Shown here: positions 1 to 9,500 of the stretch, one piece after another
How the letters are laid out: every line of letters starts with the position of its first letter
Position numbering within the stretch: the first letter of the stretch is position 1
NCBI RefSeq assembly: GCF_900112255.1
Contig: NZ_FOLE01000001.1
Location: 558,001 to 622,000, forward strand
Origin: Flexibacter flexilis DSM 6793
GTDB taxonomy: Bacteria > Bacteroidota > Bacteroidia > Cytophagales > Flexibacteraceae
Reading direction: 5' to 3'
Length of the DNA: 64,000 bases
Notes under the pieces: generated by a model
Seen by the model: the letters and a program-made list of their open reading frames with translations, nothing else
Database searches by the model: none
Told to the model about the DNA's origin: nothing
Position numbers and translations under genes: made by a program

Positions 1-338
1 AAGAGAATGAATGGTAGTAGCCTTAAAATTGTGGATTTATTCTCTAAAAACCAACGAGGTAAACACATTAGTAATCTGATATTTAAGTGCATTTTGATTG
101 ATATAAAAAAGAATTTATCCAAAAAAACACCAAATACACTACATTGCGAGTATCCACAATTCATTTTATATATAAAGCAACATACGCCAGGCTAAGCAAA
201 GATAAGCTACTGAAAACCAAAGAAATATTCTCTACAAATTTCTTTTTACTTTCTCAATTTGATTACAAATAGTGCAAAATGCGTGGCCCAAAAACGGATT
301 GAAAACTATGTAAGTATTTTTAGTAAGTAAATAAAAAA
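1..338. other. intergenic, no supported gene
   Basis: A+T-rich stretch. The only open frame (7-195, plus strand, 62 codons) has a biased Lys/Ile/Asn composition, no recognisable motif and no partner gene, so I do not call it. No RNA gene or repeat was recognised. Confidence 0.5.
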
Positions 339-375
339 AACCGACTGAAAGGAACTAAAAGCCATTCAATCGGTT
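339..375 (-). terminator. probable terminator of the 505-957 gene
   Basis: Inverted repeat AACCGACTGAA / TTCAATCGGTT (11 bp with one mismatch, 15-base loop). The run of A at 332-340 gives a U tract on the minus strand. It lies about 130 bases beyond the stop of the leftward gene. Confidence 0.55.
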
Positions 376-504
376 CATATTTTTATGAAATAAATAACAC
401 TATTACGATACAAAGACAGCTATTTACTGAATAGCTACTGTATGTGGATTTGAGTTGAGCAGAAAAAAGTAATGGTATCTTCTATAGGATTTTGATCTAA
501 TTGA

Positions 505-957
505 TTAAGAAATAATTTTTCTCCATTCATGATAACGTTCGGTTATTTTGCTCGATATTTTATCGAAATTTTCCCACGAATCCTTTACGTGATAGATCGT
601 TGGGGCTTCGGCATTCACCAAAAGTGTCTCGTAATCCTTACGGAAAATCCCGCCGCCATAGTAATAGTAAGTAAACATATTACCTTCTTCCGTGAAAAGT
701 TCGCTACCCAAGTGGCCGTCCCAAATTTCGCAAAGTACCGTACAAGTCAGTTCGCGGCGTTTGAAACGCATCATTTGTATTTCACATTCCTCCTCAAAAA
801 ATTCGCTATACAATTCGTTCTCGATAATCCAACCCATAAACATACCGATGTGCACGTACGCTTGTTCGATGGGTAGCGAATCAGGAAAATTACCTTTGAA
901 GTGATATTTGGCCTTATCGTAAACAACTACTTGTGGTGAGTTTTTTTCTACGCTCAT
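505..957 (-). CDS. hypothetical protein, DUF7832-like
   Basis: About 150-residue soluble acidic protein. It contains a segment around YHFKGNFPDSLPIEQAYVHI and GMFMGWIIENELYSEFFEEE that I associate with an uncharacterised Bacteroidota family (DUF7832-like). I chose the ATG at 957 (MSVEKNSP) rather than the longer frame to 1083, because the extra 42 residues look like translated intergenic DNA. It has no signal peptide, no membrane segment and no catalytic motif. It is a solitary leftward gene with a hairpin behind it. Members of such families sometimes occur beside polymorphic-toxin loci as immunity proteins, but no toxin is visible here, so the function is unknown. Confidence 0.7.
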   Translation of the reverse strand: MSVEKNSPQVVVYDKAKYHFKGNFPDSLPIEQAYVHIGMFMGWIIENELYSEFFEEECEIQMMRFKRRELTCTVLCEIWDGHLGSELFTEEGNMFTYYYYGGGIFRKDYETLLVNAEAPTIYHVKDSWENFDKISSKITERYHEWRKIIS

Positions 958-1350
958 ATTCGTAAATGTATTTAGTTGTAAGTCCAGCAGCCTATTGGGT
1001 ATTGGTTTTGCGCCCATAATATATTGAGAAGAGAAGGGTTTAAAAATTTCTCTAAAGTTAGAGAATAGGCGAATAAATCGCAAATTCTTTACCCAATATT
1101 ACACTTACAAACATTATCCCAACAAACCAAAGCAGTCCGAAGAAGTGAGATCAAATTGCTTTTGCGTGGCTTAAAATCAGATTTATATTAAATTTTTACT
1201 TAGTTTAATAAACAAATACTTACATTAGATTCTTGCTTATGGAATAATTTATACCACCCCAAGCCTTATTTTTTGTGTCAAATAGTTGGTAATATTATTT
1301 CTTTATTTGCTATTTAACAAATATTATCGTCATTTTTCTATAAAAATTAA
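958..1350. other. intergenic between divergent genes
   Basis: 393 bases of A+T-rich DNA between the divergent 505-957 gene and the Nif3 gene. It presumably holds both promoters, but I could not find a full TTG-N20-TAnnTTTG match. No gene, RNA or repeat was recognised. Confidence 0.4.
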
Positions 1351-2448
1351 ATGTATCAAATTCAGGACATCACTCGTTTCTTGGAAAGCCTCGCCCCTCT
1401 TTCGCTGCAAGAATCTTACGACAATGCAGGACTTATCGTCGGGCAACCCAACCAAACCGTCACGGGCATACTCATTTGCTTGGATTGTACCGAAGAAGTC
1501 GTGCAAGAAGCCATCAAAACAAACTGTAATCTTATTGTGGCGCACCACCCCATCGTTTTCAAGGGGTTAAAACGCTTTAACGGCAACTCGTATGTAGAAC
1601 GTACCGTGATGAAAGCCATCAAAAACGACATTGCTATTTACGCTGCACACACCAATCTGGATAATGTTTATAACGGTGTAAATCAACGTATTGCGCAACA
1701 ACTGGATTTGCAAAATACGCGCATTCTTTCACCCAAAAAACAATTACTTCGCAAACTGACCGTATTTGTGCCAGCAACACACAGCCCTGCCCTACTCGAT
1801 GCGCTACACGCTGCAGGCGCAGGTAACATCGGCAATTATTCGCATTGCAGTTTTGTAAGCGAAGGAACGGGAACGTTTTTGCCCAACGCGCAAGCCAACC
1901 CCAGCATCGGCAAAGTCAATGAACTGGAGCACGTAAGCGAACAAAAAATTGAAGTGATTTTGCCAGCCTTTGCCGAAAGTCGCGTATTGCAGGCCATGCG
2001 CACGGCGCACCCTTACGAAGAAGTAGCCTATTATTTACAATCACTTGAAAATCAGTGGCAAGAAGTTGGGTCGGGAATGGTTGGCGAATTGGCCGAACCA
2101 CTTGCAGAAACAGATTTTTTGGCTTATTTGAAAGAAAAAATGCAGCTGGCCTGCGTGCGTCATACGCCTTTGCGTGGCAAAACGGTGCAGCGTGTGGCCC
2201 TGTGTGGCGGTTCGGGGATTTTCTTGCTGGGAGATGCGCTGCGAGCGCAAGCGGATGTTTTTGTAACTGCCGACGTAAAATATCATGAGTTTTTCGATGC
2301 CGAAGGCCGATTAATTATCGCCGACATTGGTCATTACGAAAGTGAAATTTTTACAAAAGATTTATTTTTGAAGATGTTGTCGGAAAAATTTAGTAATATC
2401 GCGCTCAATTTATCAAAAATTGTTACCAACCCGATAAATTATTATTAG
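1351..2448 (+). CDS. Nif3-like dinuclear metal centre protein
   Basis: Nif3/YbgI-family protein of 365 residues. The family forms toroidal hexamers with a di-metal site in each subunit; it is annotated as GTP cyclohydrolase I type 2 homologue, but its physiological reaction is not settled. Seen: the N-terminal half with ESYDNAGL, the metal-ligand motif AHHPIVFKG (about residues 67-75) and HTNLDN (about 100); then a PII-like insertion domain (about 130-240, including HPYEEVAYY), typical of the long form; then the C-terminal half with GDALRAQADVFVTADVKYH and the final metal ligands around DIGHYESE. Its stop directly abuts the ATG of the zinc-ribbon gene, so the two are almost certainly co-transcribed, a pairing usual in Bacteroidota. 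Confidence 0.95.
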   Translation: MYQIQDITRFLESLAPLSLQESYDNAGLIVGQPNQTVTGILICLDCTEEVVQEAIKTNCNLIVAHHPIVFKGLKRFNGNSYVERTVMKAIKNDIAIYAAHTNLDNVYNGVNQRIAQQLDLQNTRILSPKKQLLRKLTVFVPATHSPALLDALHAAGAGNIGNYSHCSFVSEGTGTFLPNAQANPSIGKVNELEHVSEQKIEVILPAFAESRVLQAMRTAHPYEEVAYYLQSLENQWQEVGSGMVGELAEPLAETDFLAYLKEKMQLACVRHTPLRGKTVQRVALCGGSGIFLLGDALRAQADVFVTADVKYHEFFDAEGRLIIADIGHYESEIFTKDLFLKMLSEKFSNIALNLSKIVTNPINYY

Positions 2449-3225
2449 ATGGAAAGGACCGTAGCCCAAAAACTGGAATCTTTAATGAAGCTGCAAGCCA
2501 TTGATTCGCAGTTAGATGAAATAAAAAAAGTACGTGGTGATTTGCCAGAAGAAGTTCGCGACTTAGAAGACGAAATCGCTGGTTATGAGACACGTATTAG
2601 CAAATTTACTGGCGAAAATGCGGTGTTCCAAGAGGAAATCTCTAAGAACAAAATAGCCATTAAAGATGCCGAGAAACTTATTAAAAAGTATCAGGAGCAA
2701 CAGCAAAATGTTCGCAACAACCGCGAATTTGATGCTATCTCCAAAGAAATAGAAGTTACCAGCCTTGACATTCAGCTTTGTGAGAAGCGTATCCGTGAAG
2801 CTACCTTCAAAATCGAGCGTAAAAACGAAGACATCGAAGGTATCAAACGTCTTTTAGCCGAACGCAAAAAAGATTTGGATGCGAAAAAAGCAGAATTGGA
2901 AGTAATTATCGCAGAAAGCCAAGAAGAAGAAGACAAATTGATGGTTGTGCGCGACGAAGCTGCCACAGAAATCGAAGAACGTTTGTTATATTCTTACAAC
3001 CGCGTGCGCTCAAACGCTCAAAACGGTTTGGCTGTCGTTGCTGTAAAACGTGATGCCTGCGGTGGTTGTTTCAACCGCGTTCCGCCTCAACGCCAAGCAG
3101 ATATTCGCGAGAAAAAGAAAATTATCGTTTGCGAACACTGCGGACGTATTTTGGCCGAAGCCGAACAAGTAGCCGAACAAGAACCAGCACCACGTACACG
3201 CCGCTCTGCTGCGTCTGCTGAATAA
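2449..3225 (+). CDS. zinc-ribbon coiled-coil protein (C4-type, CT398-like)
   Basis: 258 residues: a long coiled coil (about 10-185, rich in Glu/Lys with heptads) followed by a C4 zinc ribbon made of CGGC and CEHC pairs (about 204-230), then a Glu/Ala/Arg tail. The family contains the Chlamydia CT398 and H. pylori HP0958 type proteins; HP0958 binds RpoN and flagellar mRNA, but no such role can be inferred here. The ATG follows the Nif3 stop with no gap, which indicates translational coupling. A strong terminator follows. Confidence 0.9.
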   Translation: MERTVAQKLESLMKLQAIDSQLDEIKKVRGDLPEEVRDLEDEIAGYETRISKFTGENAVFQEEISKNKIAIKDAEKLIKKYQEQQQNVRNNREFDAISKEIEVTSLDIQLCEKRIREATFKIERKNEDIEGIKRLLAERKKDLDAKKAELEVIIAESQEEEDKLMVVRDEAATEIEERLLYSYNRVRSNAQNGLAVVAVKRDACGGCFNRVPPQRQADIREKKKIIVCEHCGRILAEAEQVAEQEPAPRTRRSAASAE

Positions 3226-3253
3226 CAAGTTCAGGCTTTAACACATATTACCT

Positions 3254-3290
3254 AAAAGGTCGCTTAGAAGATTTTTCTAAGCGACCTTTT
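3254..3290 (+). terminator. rho-independent terminator of the Nif3 operon
   Basis: Perfect 16-bp stem (AAAAGGTCGCTTAGAA and its complement) with a 5-base loop, ending in TTTT and followed by ATTTTTT. It lies 28 bases after the zinc-ribbon gene. Confidence 0.93.
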
Positions 3291-3649
3291 ATTTTTTGCA
3301 TTGTTTTTCTCCATTTTTTCAATTCCACCCCTTTTCTTTTGCCAAAGAATTAAGAAGAAGTTCCGCGTTTTAATTGATTTTTAATTACACCTTAATTCCA
3401 TTTTAATTCTTAAAAAGCAAATAGAACCCACCTTTGCTATATCAAATAGCATTTAGACAAAATAGGTATTAAGTACGATGAAAACCACTATGAATTTTCC
3501 GATAAAAATATTTTCAACCATTGTTGTAAGTTAGTTTAGTTTGCTAATTTATCTAACAATGTTCTTATTATTGGTCAGGCAAATAAACCGCTATCGTCCA
3601 TCAAATCAGTAGCATTACCTCAACATCTTATTCATAAAAATTATCAACT
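3291..3649. other. intergenic upstream of efflux operon
   Basis: 359 bases of A+T-rich leader. A CACCTTTG at 3430-3437 is one base from the Bacteroidota -7 element, but a convincing -33 TTG is missing. A tiny frame at 3478 (18 codons, MKTTMNFPIKIFSTIVVS) starts with ATG but has no other support. No regulator gene of the TetR or AraC type accompanies the operon. Confidence 0.4.
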
Positions 3650-4732
3650 ATGAGAAAATTTATTTTGCTTTTGGGTCTATGTGCAACAGTTGGCTCAACA
3701 AGTTGTTCTCATCACCACGAGGAAAAAGAAGCACAAACAAAGTTTTTGGTTACCAGTCCACTTATCAAAGACACTTTGGTAACGAAAGAATATGTATGCC
3801 AAATTAAGGCCATTAGCCACATTGAGTTGAGGGCTTTGGAAAGAGGTTATTTGGAAAAAATTTATGTGGACGAAGGCCAGCACCTCAAAAAAGGGCAGCT
3901 TATGTTTAAAGTAATGCCGATGCTCTACCAAGCCGAGTTGCAAAAGCAAAAAGCCGAAGTAGAATTTGCAGAAATCGAATACAAAAACACTAAACAACTT
4001 GCCGATAACAACGTAGTATCTGCCAATGAGTTGGCTCTTGCAAAAGCCAAACTAGACAAAGCCAGAGCCGAAATGCAATTGGCGCAAGTACACTTAGGTT
4101 TTACGGAAATTCGTGCGCCATTCAACGGCATTATGGACCATTTCCAAGTACGATTGGGTAGCCTCGTATCGGAAGGCGATTTGCTCACAACGCTTTCGGA
4201 CAATAGCAAAATGTGGGTTTACTTCAACGTACCAGAAGCCGAGTATTTGGACTACAAATCACTTATCAAAGACGATAGCCTTTTGCGCGTAAGTTTGGTA
4301 ATGGCCAACAACAAAATGTTTGATTACAAAGGTGTAGTAGAAACCATCGAAGCGGATTTTAACAACGAAACTGGTAATATTGCTTTCAGAGCAACATTCC
4401 CCAATCCGAAAGGTTTGTTGCGTCATGGCGAAACTGGTAATATTCAAGTAGTTACGCCACTTTCAGGCGCAATGATTATTCCACAAAAAGCAACGTTTGA
4501 AATACTGGAAAAACGCTATGTTTTTGTGGTGGATAAAGATAACAAAGTACACTCGCGCGAAATCAACATCGCTGCCGAAATGCCCGACTTGTATGTAATC
4601 AAAAACGGTTTGAACAATGGAGAAAAAATCTTGCTCGAAGGCTTACGCAAAGTAAGAGACAACGACAAGATTGTATTTGAATACGAAGACCCTAAAAAGG
4701 TTATTTCTCACCTCAACGTATATACAGAGTAA
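3650..4732 (+). CDS. RND efflux periplasmic adaptor (MFP), lipoprotein
   Basis: Membrane-fusion adaptor of a tripartite RND pump, 360 residues. The N-terminus is a lipoprotein signal with Cys19 in TSC, followed by a His/Glu-rich stretch (SHHHEEKE). Then come the lipoyl half-motifs (GYLEKIYVDEGQHLKKGQL and IRAPFNGIM), an alpha-hairpin between them (about 90-140), a beta-barrel (about 170-250) and a membrane-proximal domain ending in GLNNGEKILLEGL and KVRDNDKIVFEYED. It links the pump at 4759 to the TolC-like protein at 7958. First gene of a three-gene operon, 26 bases before the pump. The His-rich start is matched by a His-rich pump tail; whether that means metal binding is inference. Confidence 0.93.
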   Translation: MRKFILLLGLCATVGSTSCSHHHEEKEAQTKFLVTSPLIKDTLVTKEYVCQIKAISHIELRALERGYLEKIYVDEGQHLKKGQLMFKVMPMLYQAELQKQKAEVEFAEIEYKNTKQLADNNVVSANELALAKAKLDKARAEMQLAQVHLGFTEIRAPFNGIMDHFQVRLGSLVSEGDLLTTLSDNSKMWVYFNVPEAEYLDYKSLIKDDSLLRVSLVMANNKMFDYKGVVETIEADFNNETGNIAFRATFPNPKGLLRHGETGNIQVVTPLSGAMIIPQKATFEILEKRYVFVVDKDNKVHSREINIAAEMPDLYVIKNGLNNGEKILLEGLRKVRDNDKIVFEYEDPKKVISHLNVYTE

Positions 4733-4758
4733 CTTTAGGGCATTAAACCACACAAGAA

Positions 4759-7700
4759 ATGTTTCAAAAATTCATTCATAGACCAGTGCTTGCGATTGTC
4801 ATTTCGCTGGTCATCATCTTTATGGGAACTTTGGCTATCAACACGTTGCCAAAATCACAGTTCCCCGAAATTGCCCCGCCAATGGTAATGGTGGCCGCTT
4901 CTTACCCTGGTGCCAGTGCCAAAGTACTTACCGAATCGGTACTGATTCCTTTGGAACAAGCCATCAACGGCGTACCAGGCATGAAATACATGGTTTCGAC
5001 GGGTACGAGTGCGGGCGAAGCCAACATTCAAATTATCTTTAATTTAGGTACAGACCCAGACCAAGCCCTTGTACAAGTAAATACGCGTATCGCGCAGGTA
5101 TTGAACCGTTTGCCCGTCCTCGTACAACGTGAAGGGGTAATCGTGAACCGCGTAATGAACAGTATGTTGATGTACGTGAACTTGTACAGTACAGACAAAA
5201 ACTCCGATATGAAGTTCTTGTTCAACTTTGCTGGGGTAAATATTTTGCCTGAATTACAACGTATTAACGGTATCGGTCAGGCGCGTATCTTGGGTAGCCG
5301 CCAGTACGCAATGCGTATTTGGTTAAAACCCGACCGCATGAGAGCTTATAACATTTCTCCAGACGAAATCATGGAAGCCCTCGCCGACCAAAGCGTAATC
5401 GGTTCACCAGGTCGTATTGGCCGAAGCGACGGTAAACGCGCCGAAGCCCTCGAATATGTACTTACTTACGCAGGTCGTTTCAACGACCCCCAACAATACA
5501 ATAACGTAATTATCAAAGCCAATCCGAATGGCGAAATTTTGCGCCTCAAAGATGTAGCAAACGTGGAGTTGGGTAGTGAATATTATGACATTTACTCTAA
5601 CCTAAACGGCAACCCTTCGGCGGCTATCGTGCTGAAACAAACAGACGGCAGTAATGCCAACGACGTAATCAAAGAAGTAAAAGCCAAGTTGGACGAATTG
5701 AAACAATCGTCTTTCCCTCCAGGTATGAACTACGAAATTAGCTACGACGTTTCTAACTTCCTTGATGCCTCTACGGAAAGCGTAATTCACACCCTTCGCG
5801 ATGCCTTTATTTTGGTGGCTTTGGTAGTGTTCTTGTTCTTAGGCGATTGGCGTTCGACGCTTATCCCAACGCTTGCCGTGCCTGTGTCCTTGATTGGTGC
5901 GTTTATCTTTATGCAGATGTTCGGCCTGACTATCAACATGATTACATTGTTCGCGTTGGTGTTGGCTATCGGTATTGTGGTAGATGATGCCATTGTGGTG
6001 GTGGAAGCCGTCCATGCCAAGATGGAAGAAGAACATCTATCCCCATATAAGGCCGTCCAGAAAGTATTAGGAGAAATTAGCGGCGCGGTTATCGCCATTA
6101 CTTTGTTGATGACTGCCGTATTTGTGCCTGTGGCCTTCATGACTGGTCCTGTGGGTGTGTTCTATCGTCAGTTTTCTATTACGATGGCCACTTCGATTGT
6201 ACTTTCGGGTCTTGTGGCTCTTACGCTTACGCCTGTGCTTTGCGCCATGATTTTGAAACACAACCATGGCCAGCCGAAGAAAAAATCGCCAATGGATAAA
6301 TTTTTCGATGCTTTCAACAGAGGTTTCGAGAAAATTACGGGTAAATACACGGACTTCTTGCGTGTGATTGTAGGCCGCCGCGTGGTTACGTTTGGTATCC
6401 TGATAGTGTTCAGTTTTGGGGTGCTGGGTATTGCTAATAAAATTCCGACAGGCTTTATCCCAAGCGAAGACCAAGGCATGATTTATGCCATTATCCAAAC
6501 ACCTCCAGGTTCTACGCTCGAACGTACCAACGACATTACGCGTCAGCTACAAGAAGTGGCAGAGAAAGTAGAAGGCATTCAATCGGTATCTGCTTTGGCT
6601 GGTTATGAGGTACTTACGGAAGGTCGTGGTTCTAACTCAGGTACTTGTCTTATCAACTTGAAGCCTTGGGCAGAACGCAAACACACGGTTTCGGAAGTGA
6701 TTTATGAGCTTGAAGAAAAAGCAAAAGATATACCAGGGGCGACTATCGAATTTTTCGACCCTCCAGCCGTACCGGGTTATGGTGCTGCGGGTGGTTTTGC
6801 CCTCCAATTGCTCGACAAAACTAATACGGGCGATTATAACCAACTCGGCAAAGTAACTACAGACTTTATGAACGAGTTGAAAAAACGCAAAGAATTGTCG
6901 GGTCTGTTCACGTTTTATAGTGCCAATTATCCGCAATACGAATTGGAAATTGACAACCAATTGGCCATGCAAAAAGGCGTTTCGATTGGTAATGCCATGA
7001 ACACACTTTCGATTATGGTGGGTAGTACCTACGAATTAGGTTTTATCAAATACCAACGTTTCTTTAAAGTATTCGTGCAGTCTTCGCCAGAATATCGCCG
7101 TTTGCCTGAAGATATTTTGAATATGTGGGTAAAAAATGACCGTGGCGAAATGGTGCCGTTCTCGGCATTCATGCGCATCAAAAAGACGCAGGGCGCGAAC
7201 GAAATCAACCGTTATAATATGTACACGACCGCTTCAATTAGAGGTTCTGCTGCCAAAGGTTACAGTAGTGGTGAGGCCATCAAGGCCGTACAAGAAGTGG
7301 CACACAAGACTTTGCCTCGTGGTTTTGACATCGACTGGGCAGGTTTGCAAAAAGACGAAGTATCTCGCGGAAACGAAGCTATCTACATCTTTATCATTGT
7401 GTTAGCGTTCGTTTACATGGTACTTGCCGCCCAATACGAAAGTTTCATTTTGCCTTTGGCCGTAATTCTTTCCTTGCCTGTGGGTATTTTCGGTGCATTT
7501 GTGTTCATTGACTTTATGGGTGTGGCCAACGACGTGTACGCACAAGTTGGTTTGGTAATGCTCGTCGGCTTGCTGGGTAAAAATGCCGTACTGATTGTGG
7601 AGTTCGCCATACAGCGACATCAGGAAGGCCTAAGTGTTTATGAGTCGGCTATTGAGGGCGCAAGAGCACGTTTCCGCCCAATCCTGATGACTTCCTTTGC

Positions 7701-7965
7701 CTTTATCGCGGGCTTGATTCCGTTGGTAATTGCCACAGGACCTGGAGCTATTGGTAACCATACGATTGGTGCTTCCGCGCTCGGTGGTATGTTGTTCGGT
7801 ACGATATTCGGCGTAGTGATTGTGCCAGGCTTGTACTATGTATTTGGTACGCTTGCCGATGGCCGCCACCTGATCAGAGACGAACACGAAACACCTCTTA
7901 CAGAAGAAGTTGAAAATCATCACCCTCACCACCACAACGGACATGACCACACAGCACATGAATAA
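4759..7965 (+). CDS. RND efflux pump, inner-membrane permease (HAE1 family)
   Basis: Proton-driven drug exporter of the AcrB/MexB type, 1068 residues. The N-terminus MFQKFIHRPVLAIVISL is the typical first transmembrane helix. A large periplasmic loop follows (about 30-335), then TM2-TM6 with the proton-relay acidic pair in GIVVDDAIVVVE (about residue 408), a second periplasmic loop (about 560-870), and TM8-TM12 with the relay lysine in LLGKNAVLIVEF (about 943). Length and the acidic pair fit HAE1 multidrug pumps rather than CusA-type metal pumps. Unusual feature: the cytoplasmic C-terminus carries about nine histidines (HHPHHHNGHDHTAHE). Its stop overlaps the next gene's start by 8 bases. Confidence 0.96.
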   Translation: MFQKFIHRPVLAIVISLVIIFMGTLAINTLPKSQFPEIAPPMVMVAASYPGASAKVLTESVLIPLEQAINGVPGMKYMVSTGTSAGEANIQIIFNLGTDPDQALVQVNTRIAQVLNRLPVLVQREGVIVNRVMNSMLMYVNLYSTDKNSDMKFLFNFAGVNILPELQRINGIGQARILGSRQYAMRIWLKPDRMRAYNISPDEIMEALADQSVIGSPGRIGRSDGKRAEALEYVLTYAGRFNDPQQYNNVIIKANPNGEILRLKDVANVELGSEYYDIYSNLNGNPSAAIVLKQTDGSNANDVIKEVKAKLDELKQSSFPPGMNYEISYDVSNFLDASTESVIHTLRDAFILVALVVFLFLGDWRSTLIPTLAVPVSLIGAFIFMQMFGLTINMITLFALVLAIGIVVDDAIVVVEAVHAKMEEEHLSPYKAVQKVLGEISGAVIAITLLMTAVFVPVAFMTGPVGVFYRQFSITMATSIVLSGLVALTLTPVLCAMILKHNHGQPKKKSPMDKFFDAFNRGFEKITGKYTDFLRVIVGRRVVTFGILIVFSFGVLGIANKIPTGFIPSEDQGMIYAIIQTPPGSTLERTNDITRQLQEVAEKVEGIQSVSALAGYEVLTEGRGSNSGTCLINLKPWAERKHTVSEVIYELEEKAKDIPGATIEFFDPPAVPGYGAAGGFALQLLDKTNTGDYNQLGKVTTDFMNELKKRKELSGLFTFYSANYPQYELEIDNQLAMQKGVSIGNAMNTLSIMVGSTYELGFIKYQRFFKVFVQSSPEYRRLPEDILNMWVKNDRGEMVPFSAFMRIKKTQGANEINRYNMYTTASIRGSAAKGYSSGEAIKAVQEVAHKTLPRGFDIDWAGLQKDEVSRGNEAIYIFIIVLAFVYMVLAAQYESFILPLAVILSLPVGIFGAFVFIDFMGVANDVYAQVGLVMLVGLLGKNAVLIVEFAIQRHQEGLSVYESAIEGARARFRPILMTSFAFIAGLIPLVIATGPGAIGNHTIGASALGGMLFGTIFGVVIVPGLYYVFGTLADGRHLIRDEHETPLTEEVENHHPHHHNGHDHTAHE

Positions 7966-9379
7966 ATATGCGGGAATCGCTTTTTTCTTGTTGGCCTTTA
8001 CGGCTTGTAAAATGCCCGCTATTATCGAGAAAAAAGAAAATAAAACAGTCTCTGCGAGCTACACCAATGGCTCGCAAGACTCCACCAATACGGCTACACA
8101 GAGTTGGAGACAATTTTTCACTGACCCCAATCTGGTTGCCCTTATTGATACGGCTCTAAGAAATAACCAAGAGCTTAATATTACTTTACAAGAAATAGAA
8201 ATCGCACGCAACGAAGTACGCGCACGCAAAGGGGAATATTTGCCTTTCGTGGGCGTGGGCGTGGGTGCTGGTGTGGACAAATCGGGTCGCTACACAAGCA
8301 AAGGTTCGAGCGAAGCAACTACCGAAATTAAACCAGGGAAAGCTACGCCCGACCCGCTACCAAACTTTGTGTTGGGTGGCTACGCTACTTGGGAAGTGGA
8401 TATTTGGCACAAGTTGCGCAACGCCAAAAAATCGGCGGCCAGCAAGTATTTAGCTTCCGTAGAAGGCAAAAATTTCATGGTAACGAATTTAGTAACAGAA
8501 ATTTCAGGTTCGTATTATGAGCTATTAGCCCTTGATAATCAACTTGCTATCCTGAATCAAAACATACAGATTCAGAGCAATGCCTTAGCCATCGTAAAAC
8601 TGGAAAAAGAAGCAACCAAAGTAACAGAGCTGGCGGTTCGCAAGTTTGAAGCCGAAGTTTTCAAGACCAGAAGCCTACAATTTGCCATACAACAACAAAT
8701 TATTGAAACAGAAAACCGCATCAATTTCTTGGTGGGTCGCTATCCGCAACCTATTACGCGCAATTCGGACAATTTCACGAATATGATTCCGCACACCGTG
8801 CAAGTGGGTTTGCCTTCGCAGCTTTTGGCCAATCGCCCAGACATCAGACGCGCCGAGTTTGAACTCGCCGCCGCCAAACTGGACGTAAAAGTAGCTAAAG
8901 CCCGATTCTATCCGCAATTTAGCATTACGGCTGGTTTGGGTTATAACGCCTTCAATCCGAGTTATTTACTCAAAACACCTGAATCGTTGATGTACAATTT
9001 AGCGGGCGATTTGTTAGCTCCATTGGTCAACAGAAATGGCATTAAAGCTGCTTATATCAGTGCCAACGCCAAGCAGATTCAGGCCGTTTACAACTACGAA
9101 CGTAGCATTCTGAACGCTTACATTGAGGTAGCCAATCAGGTTTCCAAAATCAGTAATTTGCAAAAAAGCTACGACCTCAAATCGCAACAAGTAACGGCAC
9201 TGACGCAGTCCATTGACATTTCGACGGGCTTATTCAAATCTGCCAGAGCTGATTACATGGAAGTGCTAATGACGCAACGCGACGCGCTGGAAGCACGTTT
9301 TGAGCTTATCGAAATAAAAATGCAGCAACTCAATGCCAGCGTAAACGCTTACAGAGCCGTTGGCGGTGGCTGGAGATAG
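7958..9379 (+). CDS. TolC/OprM-type outer-membrane efflux channel (NodT family lipoprotein)
   Basis: Outer-membrane component of the RND pump, 473 residues from the ATG at 7958. That start gives a clean lipoprotein signal (MNKYAGIAFFLLAFTAC, Cys17); the frame also runs upstream inside the pump gene, but that part encodes no signal. Two repeated OEP domains are seen, with NNQELNITLQEIEIARNEVR near the N-terminus and LLANRPDIRRAEFELAAA in the second half, ending in the family-typical AYRAVGGGWR. It is paralogous to 35015-36454, with the same order of motifs. Last gene of the operon, closed by the terminator at 9445. Confidence 0.94.
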   Translation: MNKYAGIAFFLLAFTACKMPAIIEKKENKTVSASYTNGSQDSTNTATQSWRQFFTDPNLVALIDTALRNNQELNITLQEIEIARNEVRARKGEYLPFVGVGVGAGVDKSGRYTSKGSSEATTEIKPGKATPDPLPNFVLGGYATWEVDIWHKLRNAKKSAASKYLASVEGKNFMVTNLVTEISGSYYELLALDNQLAILNQNIQIQSNALAIVKLEKEATKVTELAVRKFEAEVFKTRSLQFAIQQQIIETENRINFLVGRYPQPITRNSDNFTNMIPHTVQVGLPSQLLANRPDIRRAEFELAAAKLDVKVAKARFYPQFSITAGLGYNAFNPSYLLKTPESLMYNLAGDLLAPLVNRNGIKAAYISANAKQIQAVYNYERSILNAYIEVANQVSKISNLQKSYDLKSQQVTALTQSIDISTGLFKSARADYMEVLMTQRDALEARFELIEIKMQQLNASVNAYRAVGGGWR

Positions 9380-9444
9380 ATGATATTTACCCAACAAGAA
9401 AAATGTTTTTCTCATAGGGCATTTTGATTGTCAGTCGTTTAAGC

Positions 9445-9477
9445 AAAAAGGGCTAACTTTTTAGGTTAGCCCTTTTT
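9445..9477. terminator. bidirectional terminator between efflux operon and recO
   Basis: Perfect 13-bp stem AAAAAGGGCTAAC / GTTAGCCCTTTTT with a 7-base loop. The A and T flanks make it active on both strands, which suits the convergent efflux operon and recO. Confidence 0.92.
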
Positions 9478-9500
9478 ATTTGGGTCATAGTATCTTGTTT

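Noticed and set aside
7-195. 62-codon plus-strand frame as a gene
   Set aside because: Biased A+T-driven composition, no motif and no supporting context.
3478-3534. 18-codon leader peptide before the efflux operon
   Set aside because: No run of regulatory codons, no attenuator hairpin and no ribosome-binding site visible.
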